NCBI RefSeq assembly: GCF_001746295.1
Contig: NZ_MJAH01000023.1
Span: 70,979-109,697 of the forward strand
Source: Streptomyces sp. LUP47B
GTDB taxonomy: Bacteria; Actinomycetota; Actinomycetes; Streptomycetales; Streptomycetaceae
Direction: 5' to 3'
DNA: 38,719 nt
The translations under genes and the position numbers were made by a program. Below, in pieces: positions 7,788 to 16,195 of this stretch (its first letter is position 1; every line of letters starts with the position of its first letter). The notes below the pieces were generated by a model. The model worked only from the letters and a program-made list of their open reading frames with translations. It did not search any database and was not told where the DNA came from.

Positions 7788-7802
7788 CTGACGGGTCATA
7801 AA
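7788..7802. promoter_or_regulatory. Degenerate operator half site
   Basis: CTGACGGGTCATAAA keeps the left arm CTGAC and the GGG centre of the operator family but lacks the right arm. It lies on the cyclase side of the divergent region, 17 bases from the full site at 7805. It may be a weak second site. Confidence 0.4.
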
Positions 7803-7803
7803 A

Positions 7804-7820
7804 TCTAACGGTCCGTCAGA
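7804..7820. promoter_or_regulatory. Operator-like palindrome, cyclase/SDR divergent promoter
   Basis: TCTAACGGTCCGTCAGA: core CTAAC-N5-GTCAG, with one arm base differing from consensus, and the outer T/A pair also symmetrical. It lies 21 bases before the SDR ATG and 47 bases from the cyclase start. Confidence 0.7.
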
Positions 7821-7841
7821 AACCGCGGGAAGGGGCCGGGC

Positions 7842-8711
7842 ATGGGGAACTTCTTGGCAGGCAGGGTCGTCGCCGTGACCGGCGCGGGGCGGGGGATCGG
7901 GCGGGCGGTCGCGCTGGCCGCGGCGGGGGAGGGGGCGCGCGTCGTCGTCAACGACTACGGCGTCTCCGTGGACGGGGCGTCTCCCGCGAGCGATGTCGCC
8001 TCGGGTGTCGTGAAGGAGATCGAGGCGGCCGGGGGTGAGGCCGTCGCCGTGGCCGACGACATCTCGACGATGGCCGGTGGGCAGCGGGTCGTCGATACGG
8101 CCTTGGCTTCCTACGGGCGGCTCGACGGTGTCGTCTGCGTCGCCGGGATTCTGCGTGAGCGGATGTTGTTCAACATGACCGAGGAGGAGTGGGATCCGGT
8201 CGTCGCCACGCATCTGAAGGGGACGTTCACGGTGTTCCGGGCGGCCTCCGCGGTGATGCGGAAGCAGCGGGCGGGGACGTTGATCGGGTTCACCAGCGGG
8301 AATCACCAGGGGTCCGTTTCGCAGGCGAACTACAGCGCGGCGAAGGGCGGGATCATCTCGCTGGTCCGCAGTGCGGCGCTCGGGTTGCACAAGTACGGGG
8401 TGACCGCGAACGCGGTGGCGCCTGTCGCCCGTACGCGGATGTCGGCGAACGTGCCGTTCGAGCTGACGGAGATCGGGGAGCCGGAGGACGTGGCCGCCAT
8501 GGTGGTCTACCTGCTGTCGGCGCGGGCCCAGGAGATCACCGGGCAGGTGTACACCGTGGCGGGGCCGAAGATCGCGGTGTGGGCTCAGCCTCGGGAGTTG
8601 CGCGCCGCGTATGCCTCCGGCGGGTGGACGCCGGAGACGATCGCGGAGTTCTTGCCGGGGAGCGTGGGGGTGGATCCGATGCCGTTGCTTTCTGGGCCGG
8701 GGGCCCAATAG
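7842..8711 (+). CDS. Short-chain dehydrogenase/reductase (hydroxyacyl-CoA dehydrogenase-like)
   Basis: A 289-residue classical SDR with an NAD(P)-binding TGAGRGIG motif (about residues 13-20), a Ser in FTSGNHQG and the catalytic YSAAK. The Asp in VVNDYG after the second strand favours NAD. It has an extra C-terminal segment beyond residue 250, as in multifunctional-enzyme-type SDRs that oxidise 3-hydroxyacyl-CoAs. It is the first gene of a plus-strand operon with an acyl-CoA dehydrogenase and a zinc alcohol dehydrogenase, which supports a hydroxyacyl-CoA oxidation step; the substrate is unknown. A GGGAAGGGG site precedes the ATG, and an operator palindrome lies just upstream. Confidence 0.88.
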   Translation: MGNFLAGRVVAVTGAGRGIGRAVALAAAGEGARVVVNDYGVSVDGASPASDVASGVVKEIEAAGGEAVAVADDISTMAGGQRVVDTALASYGRLDGVVCVAGILRERMLFNMTEEEWDPVVATHLKGTFTVFRAASAVMRKQRAGTLIGFTSGNHQGSVSQANYSAAKGGIISLVRSAALGLHKYGVTANAVAPVARTRMSANVPFELTEIGEPEDVAAMVVYLLSARAQEITGQVYTVAGPKIAVWAQPRELRAAYASGGWTPETIAEFLPGSVGVDPMPLLSGPGAQ

Positions 8712-8729
8712 CTCGGGGGTGCGGGTTGT

Positions 8730-8788
8730 TCGGCGGCTGCGGGTCGTTCGTGGTTGCTCGCGCAGTTCCCCGCGCCCCTGGGTGGGGT
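8730..8788. repeat. Streptomyces interspersed intergenic repeat
   Basis: The gap between the SDR and dehydrogenase genes contains a sequence built around CGCGCAGTTCCCCGCGCCCC (8759-8778). I recognise this as a very common intergenic element in Streptomyces chromosomes, usually near gene ends and capable of forming a GC-rich hairpin. Its function is unknown; here it sits inside a probable operon. Confidence 0.55.
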
Positions 8789-8817
8789 GTCGGGTCCGGT
8801 GTTGAAAGGAGATCCTC

Positions 8818-9969
8818 GTGGACTTTGGGTTCAGCGCGGAGGACGATGCTTTTCGATCCGAGGTGCGGGAATGGCTGTCCAGCCACGTGGACGGGGCGCA
8901 GGACCGGCGTACCTGGGAACGCACTCTCGGGAAGTCCGGGTGGATCGGGCTCGGGTGGGACGCATCCGGGTACGGGAACCGGACCGCCACCCTCACCCAG
9001 CAGGTCGTCTGGGCCGAGGAGTACGCGTGGTCCGGGGCGCCGGCGCGGTCCGGGCACATCGGGGAGAAGTTGCTGGCTCCCACTCTCCTCGCGCACGGTA
9101 CCGACGAGCAGAAGGCGCGCTTTCTTCCTCCCGTCGCCGCTGGGGAGGAGCTGTGGTGCCAGGGGTACAGCGAACCCGGGGCGGGGTCCGACCTCGCGGG
9201 GGTGCGGACCAGGGCCACGCGGGTCGAGGACGGGACGTACCGGATCAGCGGGCAGAAGATCTGGACGTCCCTCGCCCACGAGGCGGACTGGTGTTTCGTC
9301 CTCGCACGGACCGATCCGGAGTCCCGTCGGCATCACGGGCTGTCGTTCCTCCTCGTTCCCATGGACCAGCCGGGGCGCATCGAGGTGCGGCCCATTCGGC
9401 AGATGACCGGGACCAGTGAGTTCAACGAGGTCTTCTTCGACGGGGCACGCGTTCGTGCGGAGCATGTCGTCGGGGGTGAGGGGCGTGGCTGGCAGGTGGC
9501 GATGAGCCTGCTGGGGTTCGAGCGCGGGGTGTCCACGCTGGCCCAACAGGTCGGGTTCGCCGAGGAGTTGACCCGGGTGGTGCAGGCCGCCGTACGGACC
9601 GGCGCGGTGTCCGATCCGGTCGTGCGGGCGCTGTTCGTGCGGCAGTGGGCCGAGCTGCGGACCATGCGGTGGAACGCCCTGCGCACGCTGGGGAGTTCGG
9701 GGGACGCCGGGGCGTCCAGTGTGGCCAAGCTGCTGTGGGCGGGGTGGCATCAACGGCTCGGGGAGCTGGCGATGCTCGTGCGGGGGACGGAGGCGACGGT
9801 CGGGCCCGGGGACTGGTCCCCTTCCTCGCCGTACGAACTCGACGCCCTGCAGCATCTGTTCCTGTTCTCGCGGGCCGACACCATCTACGGCGGCTCGGAC
9901 CAGATCCAGCGCACCATCATCGCCGAGCGGGTGCTCGGTCTGCCCAGGGAACCCAAGGGGGTCGTCTGA
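8818..9969 (+). CDS. Acyl-CoA dehydrogenase
   Basis: A 383-residue acyl-CoA dehydrogenase closely related in layout to the one at 3067: LWCQGYSEPGAGSDLAGVRT (about residue 114), YRISGQKIWTSLAHEADW (about 141) and C-terminal GGSDQIQRTIIAERVLGLP. GTG 8818 follows a strong AAAGGAGAT ribosome-binding site. Its stop overlaps the start of the next gene (TGATG). No small-subunit partner is adjacent; the partner could be the protein encoded at 38103, or it may be a homomer. It is expected to desaturate a pathway acyl-CoA. Confidence 0.9.
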   Translation: MDFGFSAEDDAFRSEVREWLSSHVDGAQDRRTWERTLGKSGWIGLGWDASGYGNRTATLTQQVVWAEEYAWSGAPARSGHIGEKLLAPTLLAHGTDEQKARFLPPVAAGEELWCQGYSEPGAGSDLAGVRTRATRVEDGTYRISGQKIWTSLAHEADWCFVLARTDPESRRHHGLSFLLVPMDQPGRIEVRPIRQMTGTSEFNEVFFDGARVRAEHVVGGEGRGWQVAMSLLGFERGVSTLAQQVGFAEELTRVVQAAVRTGAVSDPVVRALFVRQWAELRTMRWNALRTLGSSGDAGASSVAKLLWAGWHQRLGELAMLVRGTEATVGPGDWSPSSPYELDALQHLFLFSRADTIYGGSDQIQRTIIAERVLGLPREPKGVV

Positions 9970-11018
9970 TGCGCGGCGTGCTGTTCGACGGGAGCCAGAT
10001 CCAGGTCGTCGACGATCTGGAGGTGCGGGAGCCGGGGCCGGGCGAGGTACAGGTCGCGATCTCGGCGGCCGGGTTGTGCCACAGCGACCTGTCCGTGGTG
10101 GACGGGACCATTCCGTTTCCGGTTCCGGTGGTGCTGGGGCATGAGGGCGCGGGCGTGGTGGAGGCGGTGGGGGACGGGGTCACCCATGTCGTGCCCGGTG
10201 ACCATGTGGCGCTGTCCACGCTCGCCAACTGCGGTGCCTGCGCCGACTGCGACCGGGGGCGGCCGACGATGTGCCGCAAAGCCATCGGGCGGCCCCAGAA
10301 ACCCTTCTCGCGGGGCGGGGAGCGGGTGTTCCAGTTCGCGTGCAACTCCGCCTTCGCGGAGCGGACGGTGGTGAAGGCCGTCCAGGCGGTCCGGATTCCG
10401 AAGGACATCCCGCTGACGTCCGCCGCGCTCATCGGTTGCGGGGTGCTGACCGGGGTGGGGGCCGTGCTCAACCGGGCCCGGGTGGACCAGGGAGAGAGCG
10501 TGCTGGTCATCGGGACCGGGGGGATCGGGCTCAACGTCCTCCAGGGCGCGCGGATCGCGGGGGCGTCGCGGATCGTGGCGGTCGACGCCAATCCGGCGAA
10601 GGAGGCGATGGCCCGGCAGTTCGGGGCGACCGACTTCCTGACGTCGGCGGAGGGGGTGCGCGACCTGCTGCCGCACGGCGTGGACCACGCCTTCGAGTGC
10701 GTCGGCCGGGTCGAACTCGTGCGCACCGCCGTCGACTCGCTGGACCGGCACGGCCAGGCGATCCTGCTGGGGGTCCCGGCGGCGGGCGCGGAGGCGTCCT
10801 TCGTCGTCTCGTCGATGTTCCTGGACAAATCCATCCTCGGCTGCCGCTACGGATCGTCCCGGCCGCAGCGGGACATCCCGCTCTACGCGGACCTCTACCG
10901 ACAGGGACGGCTGCTCCTCGACGAGCTGGTCACGGAGACCTATCCCATCGAGGACTTCGAGAAGGCGGTGGGGGACGCGGAGGCGGGGCGGGTGGCTCGG
11001 GGGGTGCTGACGTTCTAG
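9969..11018 (+). CDS. Zinc-dependent alcohol dehydrogenase
   Basis: A 349-residue medium-chain dehydrogenase, oxidising an alcohol with NAD(P). Catalytic zinc ligands are indicated by GLCHSD (about residue 35) and GHEGAGVVE; the structural zinc site is CGACADCDRGRPTMC (four Cys, about 88-102). The Rossmann motif is GTGGIGLN (about 178). Length and the class III-like spacing suit the actinobacterial AdhD/XoxD-like group. The ATG overlaps the preceding stop by one base, so it is translationally coupled to the dehydrogenase. In context it may oxidise a hydroxylated or aldehyde-level intermediate of the same pathway; this is inference. Confidence 0.9.
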   Translation: MRGVLFDGSQIQVVDDLEVREPGPGEVQVAISAAGLCHSDLSVVDGTIPFPVPVVLGHEGAGVVEAVGDGVTHVVPGDHVALSTLANCGACADCDRGRPTMCRKAIGRPQKPFSRGGERVFQFACNSAFAERTVVKAVQAVRIPKDIPLTSAALIGCGVLTGVGAVLNRARVDQGESVLVIGTGGIGLNVLQGARIAGASRIVAVDANPAKEAMARQFGATDFLTSAEGVRDLLPHGVDHAFECVGRVELVRTAVDSLDRHGQAILLGVPAAGAEASFVVSSMFLDKSILGCRYGSSRPQRDIPLYADLYRQGRLLLDELVTETYPIEDFEKAVGDAEAGRVARGVLTF

Positions 11019-11023
11019 CCCCC

Positions 11024-11050
11024 GAGTTGTCCACAGGCCCTGGAAAACTC
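11024..11050. repeat. Imperfect palindrome with single DnaA box
   Basis: GAGTTGTCCACAG (11024-11036), GCC, then CTGGAAAACTC (11040-11050) is a decayed version of the palindrome at 6918-6942. It contains one consensus DnaA box, TTGTCCACA, at 11027-11035. It begins six bases after the alcohol dehydrogenase stop, so it could also act as a weak terminator stem. Confidence 0.5.
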
Positions 11051-11087
11051 TTGGGGCGATGTCAGTGCCGGGCCCTAACTTCGACGC

Positions 11088-12371
11088 ATGACTTACCGAG
11101 ACGTCGCCTCCCCGCAGGTCCTGGTCTGGGCCTGCACGTCCGTCGGCGCCCGTATGCCGGTGGCGATGGCTCCGCTCGCCCTCGTCTTCCTGGTGCGCGA
11201 GAGACCGGGCGGGTATGCGCTGGGAGCGGTGCTCGCGGCGGCCTATGTGATCGGTGAGATCGTCGGCGCCCCGGTGCTCGGGATGCGGCTGCTCCCCGAG
11301 CGTCCCCGGCCCCAGCTGGCGGTGGGTCTTGCGACCGGGGCCGTCGGGTTCGCGGGGCTCGGGGCGCTTCCCGACGCGCCCTCCCTGGTGCTGGGCGCGT
11401 TCGCCTTCTTGGCCGGGGCCGCTCCCGCCGCCGCGACCGGCGGGCTGCGCGCACTGCTCACCGAGCTGGTCCCGGAGCGGGCCGTCGCGCAGGCGCTGTC
11501 CACCGAGTCGATGCTCAACTCCGTCATCTGGGCCGTCTCCCCGGCCGCCGTCGCCGGTCTCGCCCTCCAAGTCGCGCCTCACGTCCCCCTGTTGCTGGCC
11601 GCCGCGCTGATGGCGGCGTCGGTCGCGGGGCTGTGGCTGCTCCCGGCCGGATGGAAGGCGGACGACCCGGCGGGCGGCGCGTGGTCCGGCGGATCGCTGC
11701 CCCGGCTGCTGCTGGGCGCCTGGCCGGTGTACGTCACCGGCGCTGCCAGTCTCAGCCTGCTGGGTCTCGCCGAACTCGTCCTGCCCGCCCTGCTCGAACA
11801 GCGCGGCATCCGTGTCGGCTGGTCGGGACCGCTGCTGACCGGCCTTGCGGTGGGCGGCGGACTCGGGGCGTTCCTCTACGGCCTGCGCACTTGGCCCGGT
11901 CTGCTGCGCACCCGCAGTGCCGTGCTGATGTGCGGCACCTCGGTCTGCGTGACGCTCATCGCGTTGATACCGAACACCGCCGGGATCGCGACCGCGCTCG
12001 CCGTGGGCGGCCTGCTCCAGTCGGGCGCGCTGCTCACCCGCAACCTCGCCCTGCGCGACGCGCTGCCGCCCGGCGCCCTGGCCGCCGGCTACTCCGTGAT
12101 GTACGCGGCGGCGGGCGCGGGCTACGCGGCCACGGGTTCGCTCGCCGGAGCCCTGCTCAAGGTGACGGTGCCGTCCACCGCCGTCCTGGCCGGGGTGGCG
12201 TTGACCCTCGCGCTGACAGGGGTCGGCTGGTGGGGGGAGGTGCGCCGCGCGGGGAGTTCAGCGCAGGGCGCCGACGCCGTCGTAGTGCCCGGAAGCGGGG
12301 GCGAGGGTCATGCTCCCGGTTCGGAAGGTACGTCGGTAGGCGGTCGGTGTGACGCCGAGGGCTGTTTGTAG
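11088..12371 (+). CDS. MFS transporter
   Basis: A 427-residue hydrophobic protein with about 12 predicted membrane segments by eye, of the major facilitator superfamily. It starts with ATG 11088 (MTYRDVASPQVLVWACTSVG), and the first helix carries the MPVAMAPLALVFLV stretch common in Streptomyces drug-efflux-type members. The last 35 or so residues (after GWWGEVRRA) are hydrophilic and overlap the 3' end of the convergent regulator gene by 114 bases. It lies 69 bases after the alcohol dehydrogenase gene and may be co-transcribed with it. Substrate unknown. Confidence 0.82.
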   Translation: MTYRDVASPQVLVWACTSVGARMPVAMAPLALVFLVRERPGGYALGAVLAAAYVIGEIVGAPVLGMRLLPERPRPQLAVGLATGAVGFAGLGALPDAPSLVLGAFAFLAGAAPAAATGGLRALLTELVPERAVAQALSTESMLNSVIWAVSPAAVAGLALQVAPHVPLLLAAALMAASVAGLWLLPAGWKADDPAGGAWSGGSLPRLLLGAWPVYVTGAASLSLLGLAELVLPALLEQRGIRVGWSGPLLTGLAVGGGLGAFLYGLRTWPGLLRTRSAVLMCGTSVCVTLIALIPNTAGIATALAVGGLLQSGALLTRNLALRDALPPGALAAGYSVMYAAAGAGYAATGSLAGALLKVTVPSTAVLAGVALTLALTGVGWWGEVRRAGSSAQGADAVVVPGSGGEGHAPGSEGTSVGGRCDAEGCL

Positions 12372-13316
12372 GTGCTGGCGCATCGACTGGGCGGTGCCGA
12401 AGCCGGCGTCGTGGGCGACCTGGTCGACGGAGAGGTCGGTGGACTCCAGGAGGTGCCGGGCGCGTTCCACGCGCTGCTGGGTGAGCCACTGGCCGGGGCT
12501 GACGCCGACCTCCTCGCGGAAGCGGCGCGTGAAGGTGCGTACGGACATGGCCTCCTGCTCGGCCATGTCCCGCAGCTGGATCGGCTCGTGGAGGCGGCCG
12601 AGCGCCCAGGCGCGGGCCGAGGTGGTGGTGGACTGCTGCGGGTCGGGCACTGGCCGGTGGATGTACTGCGCCTGACCGCCGTCGCGGTGCGGCGGTACGA
12701 CCGTGCGGCGGGCCACCTCGTTGGCGATCGCCGTGCCGTGGTCGCGGCGCACCATGTGCAGGCACAGGTCGATCCCGGCGGCGACGCCCGCCGAGGTCAG
12801 GACGTCACCGTCGTCGATGAACAGGACCTCCGGGTCGACCTTGACCTGCGGGAAGAGCCGCTGGAGACGGTCGGAGTCGGCCCAGTGCGTGGTGGCCGGG
12901 CGGTCGTCGAGCAGGCGGGCGGCGGCCAGGACGTAGACACCGGTGCAGATGGAGGCGAGCCGGGTGCCGGGGCGGATGTGGGCGAGGGCGGCGGCCAGTT
13001 CGTCGGTCAGCACACCCTGTTCGAAGACCGGGCCCAGTTCGTACGACGCCGGGACGATCACGGTGTCGGCGGTGGCCAGGATCTCCGGGCCGTGCTCGAC
13101 CTGGATGTCGAAGTCGGCGTCGGTCCGCACCGGGCCCGGCGGGCGGATCGAGCAGGTGAGGACCTCGTACAGCAGGCGCCCCTCGGCGTCCCTGGGGCGC
13201 CCGAAGATCCGGTGCGGGATGCCCAGCTCGAACGGCAGGACACCGTCCATGGCGAGGACGACCACGCGGTGCGGGCGGAACTCCTGGGCACGACGGGCAT
13301 GACGGTCAGGGGTCAT
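12258..13316 (-). CDS. GlxA-family transcriptional regulator (DJ-1/PfpI plus AraC)
   Basis: A 352-residue regulator. An N-terminal DJ-1/PfpI-like domain (about 15-185) carries the nucleophile-elbow-like ASICTGVYVLAAARLL; a C-terminal AraC/XylS domain (about 235-335) has two helix-turn-helices, the second seen in SVDQVAHDAGFGTAQSMRQH. The domain order matches GlxA and AdpA-like regulators; it is shorter than AdpA and lacks its characteristic flanks, so I call it only GlxA-type. It is divergent from an MFS gene 71 bases away, which is the likeliest target. ATG 13316. The last 114 bases overlap the convergent MFS gene. Confidence 0.88.
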   Translation of the reverse strand: MTPDRHARRAQEFRPHRVVVLAMDGVLPFELGIPHRIFGRPRDAEGRLLYEVLTCSIRPPGPVRTDADFDIQVEHGPEILATADTVIVPASYELGPVFEQGVLTDELAAALAHIRPGTRLASICTGVYVLAAARLLDDRPATTHWADSDRLQRLFPQVKVDPEVLFIDDGDVLTSAGVAAGIDLCLHMVRRDHGTAIANEVARRTVVPPHRDGGQAQYIHRPVPDPQQSTTTSARAWALGRLHEPIQLRDMAEQEAMSVRTFTRRFREEVGVSPGQWLTQQRVERARHLLESTDLSVDQVAHDAGFGTAQSMRQHLQTALGVTPTAYRRTFRTGSMTLAPASGHYDGVGALR

Positions 13317-13387
13317 GGCCCGATCCTAACGAATGCTGTCCTTCGGGCCAATGGATCCGGAGCCCCGCAGGACGGAAGCTCTATGTC

Positions 13388-14698
13388 GTGACCCAGACAA
13401 GCGAAGCCGCCGAGCGGGCAGCCCACCCGGAAAACCAGTCGGCCCCTCGTATCCACCGCGCCTGGTTCGTCGCCGCCGTCACCTTCGTGACGATCATCGG
13501 CGCGGCCGCCTTCCGTTCCCTGCCCGGCCTGCTCATCGACCCGCTGCACGACGACTTCGGCTGGTCGCGCGGCACCATCAGCGCGGCCGTCTCCGTCAAC
13601 CTCGCGCTGTACGGCCTGACCGCGCCCTTCGCGGCGGCGCTGATGGACCGCTTTGGCATCCGGCGGGTGGTCGCGGTCGCGCTGACCGTGATCGCGGTCG
13701 GTTCGGGCCTGACCGTGTGGATGACGGCGGCCTGGCAGCTGATGCTGTACTGGGGCCTGCTCGTCGGTCTCGGCAGCGGCTCGATGGCACTGGCGTTCGC
13801 CGCGACCGTCACCAACCGCTGGTTCACCGCGCGGCGCGGCCTGGTCACCGGCATCCTGACCGCCGCCTCCGCCTCCGGACAGCTGATCTTCCTGCCGGTG
13901 CTGTCCTGGATGGTCGAGAAGCACGACTGGCGCCCGGCGGCGATCACGGTCGCGCTCGCCGCCCTCGCGGTCGTCCCCTTCGTCTGGCTGCTGCTGCGGG
14001 ACCACCCGGCCGACGTGGGCCTGAAGCCGTACGGTGCCGAGGAGTTCGTGCCGAAGCCGGAGCCGGTCCCGGGCGCCGCGCGCCGAGCGGTGACGGTCCT
14101 GTTCAAGGCCGCCCGCACCGGACCCTTCTGGCTGCTGGCCGGCACCTTCGCGATCTGCGGCGCCTCCACCAACGGCCTGATCCAGACCCACTTCGTGCCC
14201 GCCGCGCACGACCACGGCATGCCCGTCACCGCAGCCGCCTCGCTGCTCGCGGTGATCGGCGTGTTCGACGTGGTCGGCACGGTCGCCTCCGGCTGGTTCA
14301 CCGACCGCTTCGAACCCCGCAGGCTGCTCGCCGTCTACTACGCCCTGCGCGGCATCTCGCTCCTGTTCCTGCCCATGCTGCTGGCCCCCTCGGTCCACCC
14401 GCCGATGCTCTTCTTCATCGTCTTCTACGGCCTCGACTGGGTCGCCACCGTCCCGCCCACCGTCGCCCTGTGCCGCGAGCAGTACGGCGACGACAGCGCG
14501 ATCGTCTTCGGCTGGGTCCTCGCCTCCCATCAGGTCGGCGCGGCGCTGATCGCCTTCCTCGGCGGCGTCGCCCGGGACGTGTTCGGGTCGTACGACATGA
14601 TCTGGTACGCGTCCGGCGCGCTGTGCGCGGCGGCGGCGCTGATGGCGCTGGTGATCCGGCGGCGGCCGGTCGCGGTGCCCTTGGCGGCGACGGCCTGA
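13388..14698 (+). CDS. MFS transporter (oxalate/formate antiporter-like)
   Basis: A 436-residue, roughly 12-helix major facilitator protein. The N-terminal half contains HDDFGWSRGTISAAVSVNL and YGLTAPFAAALMDRFGIRRV, resembling the monocarboxylate/oxalate-formate antiporter group. GTG 13388 was chosen because the nearby ATG at 13383 is out of frame and stops at once. It is divergent from the GlxA-type regulator and therefore probably controlled by it. It may export or import an organic acid; the substrate is not visible from sequence. Confidence 0.85.
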   Translation: MTQTSEAAERAAHPENQSAPRIHRAWFVAAVTFVTIIGAAAFRSLPGLLIDPLHDDFGWSRGTISAAVSVNLALYGLTAPFAAALMDRFGIRRVVAVALTVIAVGSGLTVWMTAAWQLMLYWGLLVGLGSGSMALAFAATVTNRWFTARRGLVTGILTAASASGQLIFLPVLSWMVEKHDWRPAAITVALAALAVVPFVWLLLRDHPADVGLKPYGAEEFVPKPEPVPGAARRAVTVLFKAARTGPFWLLAGTFAICGASTNGLIQTHFVPAAHDHGMPVTAAASLLAVIGVFDVVGTVASGWFTDRFEPRRLLAVYYALRGISLLFLPMLLAPSVHPPMLFFIVFYGLDWVATVPPTVALCREQYGDDSAIVFGWVLASHQVGAALIAFLGGVARDVFGSYDMIWYASGALCAAAALMALVIRRRPVAVPLAATA

Positions 14699-14741
14699 GA
14701 GAATCCCCGGAACCCCGGCGACCGCAGAGGGGACGCCGGCC

Positions 14742-15335
14742 CTAGTGGAACCGCCCCTTGTGGAACAGAAGCGGCAGTTCGCCGTCTCCGTCCCCCGGCC
14801 CGAGCGCGTCCACCCGCCCCACCACGATCAGATGGTCCCCGCCGGTGTGCACCGCGTGGATCGTGCAGTCGATCCAGGCGAGGGTGCCCGCGAGACGGGG
14901 TGAGCCGGAGGCCGGGGCGGGGTCGTGGGCCACACCCGCGAACTTGTCCGCGCCGCTCACCGCGAACGCCCTGCACAACTCGCCCTGCTGAGCGCTCAGG
15001 ACGTTGACGCAGAAGACGCCCGCCTGGGCGATGCGGGGCCAGGTCGTCGACGTACGGCCCACCATGAAGGCGACGAGCGGCGGGTCGAGGGAGAGGGAGG
15101 AGAAGGACTGGCAGGCGAAACCGGCCGGTTCCTCACCGGGTTCCCCGGGTGCCGTCACCACGGTCACGCCGCTCGCGAAGGAGCCCAGCACGCGCCGGAA
15201 CTCGGCCTGTTCGACGGGCGCGCGCTCGTCCGCTCGCACACACCGCAGCTCCGGGCGGGGCAGCGCCTCGACCGCGAGGCTCCTGCCGGAGCGGAGATAG
15301 CGGACGGCGGCCTCGGCCATTCCTGCTTGTCCCAT
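14742..15335 (-). CDS. Flavin reductase-like protein (HsaB/HpaC type)
   Basis: A protein of about 197 residues with a flavin_reduct domain: EFRRVLGSFASGVTVVTA (about 47-64), GFACQSFSSLSLDPPLVAFMV (FMN-binding) and a C-terminal GRVDALGPGDG plus LLFHKGRFH. Such proteins supply reduced FMN/FAD to a two-component monooxygenase, for example HsaA in steroid ring cleavage or HpaB. No monooxygenase gene lies next to it. ATG 15335 is used; a GTG at 15338 directly precedes it. An operator palindrome lies 16 bases upstream, so it can be transcribed on its own as well as from the upstream operon. Confidence 0.88.
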   Translation of the reverse strand: MGQAGMAEAAVRYLRSGRSLAVEALPRPELRCVRADERAPVEQAEFRRVLGSFASGVTVVTAPGEPGEEPAGFACQSFSSLSLDPPLVAFMVGRTSTTWPRIAQAGVFCVNVLSAQQGELCRAFAVSGADKFAGVAHDPAPASGSPRLAGTLAWIDCTIHAVHTGGDHLIVVGRVDALGPGDGDGELPLLFHKGRFH

Positions 15336-15351
15336 CACATTCCCATTGAAG

Positions 15352-15366
15352 CTGACGGTTCGTCAG
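15352..15366. promoter_or_regulatory. Operator-like palindrome before flavin reductase
   Basis: CTGACGGTTCGTCAG has perfect five-base arms extending to a sixth pair (CTGACG/CGTCAG). It lies in the 68-base gap between enoyl-CoA hydratase and flavin reductase, directly before the latter. Confidence 0.75.
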
Positions 15367-15403
15367 ATTGGAAGGGTTGTCCCCGCCCCACCCCGCCCCG
15401 CCG

Positions 15404-16195
15404 TCAACGGCCCTTGTACTCGGGACTCCTGCGCTCCACGAAGCCCGCCACGCCCTCCTGCGCGTCCTGCGTCGTCATGTTGATCTCCTGGGCGGCGGCC
15501 TCCGCGGCGAAGGCGGTGGCGCGGTCGGAGTCCAGGGAGGCGTTCACCAGCTGTTTCGTCAGGGCGAGGGCACGGGTCGGGCCGCCGGCGAGGCGCTCGG
15601 CCCATTCGCGGGCCGTCTTGGTCAGCTCCTCGTCCTCCAGGACCCGGTTGACGAGACCCAGACGTTCGGCCTCGCGAGCGGTGAGCGCGTCACCGAAGAA
15701 CATCAGCTCCTTCGCCCGCCGCGGGCCGATCAGACGGGGGAGGAGATAGGCGCCGCCGCCGTCGGGGACCAGGCCCCGGCGGACGAAGACCTCGATGAAC
15801 TTCGCCGACTCGGCGGCGAGCACGAGATCGCAGGCGAACGCGAGGTGCGCGCCGAGACCGGCCGCGGTGCCGTTCACCGCGGCGATCACCGGCTTCTCGC
15901 AGTCGAGGACGGCCGCGATCAGCCGCTGGGCGCCCAGCCGCAGAGTGCGGGCCACGTCGCCGGCGACGCGTTCTCCCGCCCCGGAGGCTCCGCGCAGGTC
16001 CGCACCCGCGCAGAAGCCGCGGCCGGTTCCGGTGAGGACGACGGCCCGCACGTCCGGATCGGCGGACGCACGGCCCAACAGTTCGACGAGCAGGTCCCGT
16101 TGATCGGGCGTGAGAGCGTTGAGCACCTCGGGCCTGTTGAGGGTGAGGTACCAGACCTGGCCGTCGACGATGTGCCCGACCTCGCTCACCGGCAC
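15404..16195 (-). CDS. Enoyl-CoA hydratase/isomerase family protein
   Basis: A 263-residue crotonase-fold protein. Oxyanion-hole segments are GFCAGADLRGA (about residues 60-70) and NGTAAGLGAHLAFACDLVLAA (about 108-128). Hydratase-type Glu positions are not both obvious: VFVRRGLVPDGGGAYLLPRLIG has Asp in place of the second usual Glu, so an isomerase or hydrolase variant is possible. GTG 16195 overlaps the end of the synthetase gene by ten bases, indicating coupling. It would add water to, or isomerise, the enoyl-CoA made by the dehydrogenases. Confidence 0.88.
   Translation of the reverse strand: MPVSEVGHIVDGQVWYLTLNRPEVLNALTPDQRDLLVELLGRASADPDVRAVVLTGTGRGFCAGADLRGASGAGERVAGDVARTLRLGAQRLIAAVLDCEKPVIAAVNGTAAGLGAHLAFACDLVLAAESAKFIEVFVRRGLVPDGGGAYLLPRLIGPRRAKELMFFGDALTAREAERLGLVNRVLEDEELTKTAREWAERLAGGPTRALALTKQLVNASLDSDRATAFAAEAAAQEINMTTQDAQEGVAGFVERRSPEYKGR

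Noticed and set aside
8730..8788. Terminator separating the SDR from the dehydrogenase
   Set aside because: The sequence is a common interspersed Streptomyces element and does not by itself show a terminator; the downstream genes lack an obvious own operator, so an operon remains likely.
7194..9218. A 674-codon minus-strand frame over SDR and dehydrogenase
   Set aside because: Antisense to two well-supported plus-strand genes and without homology features.
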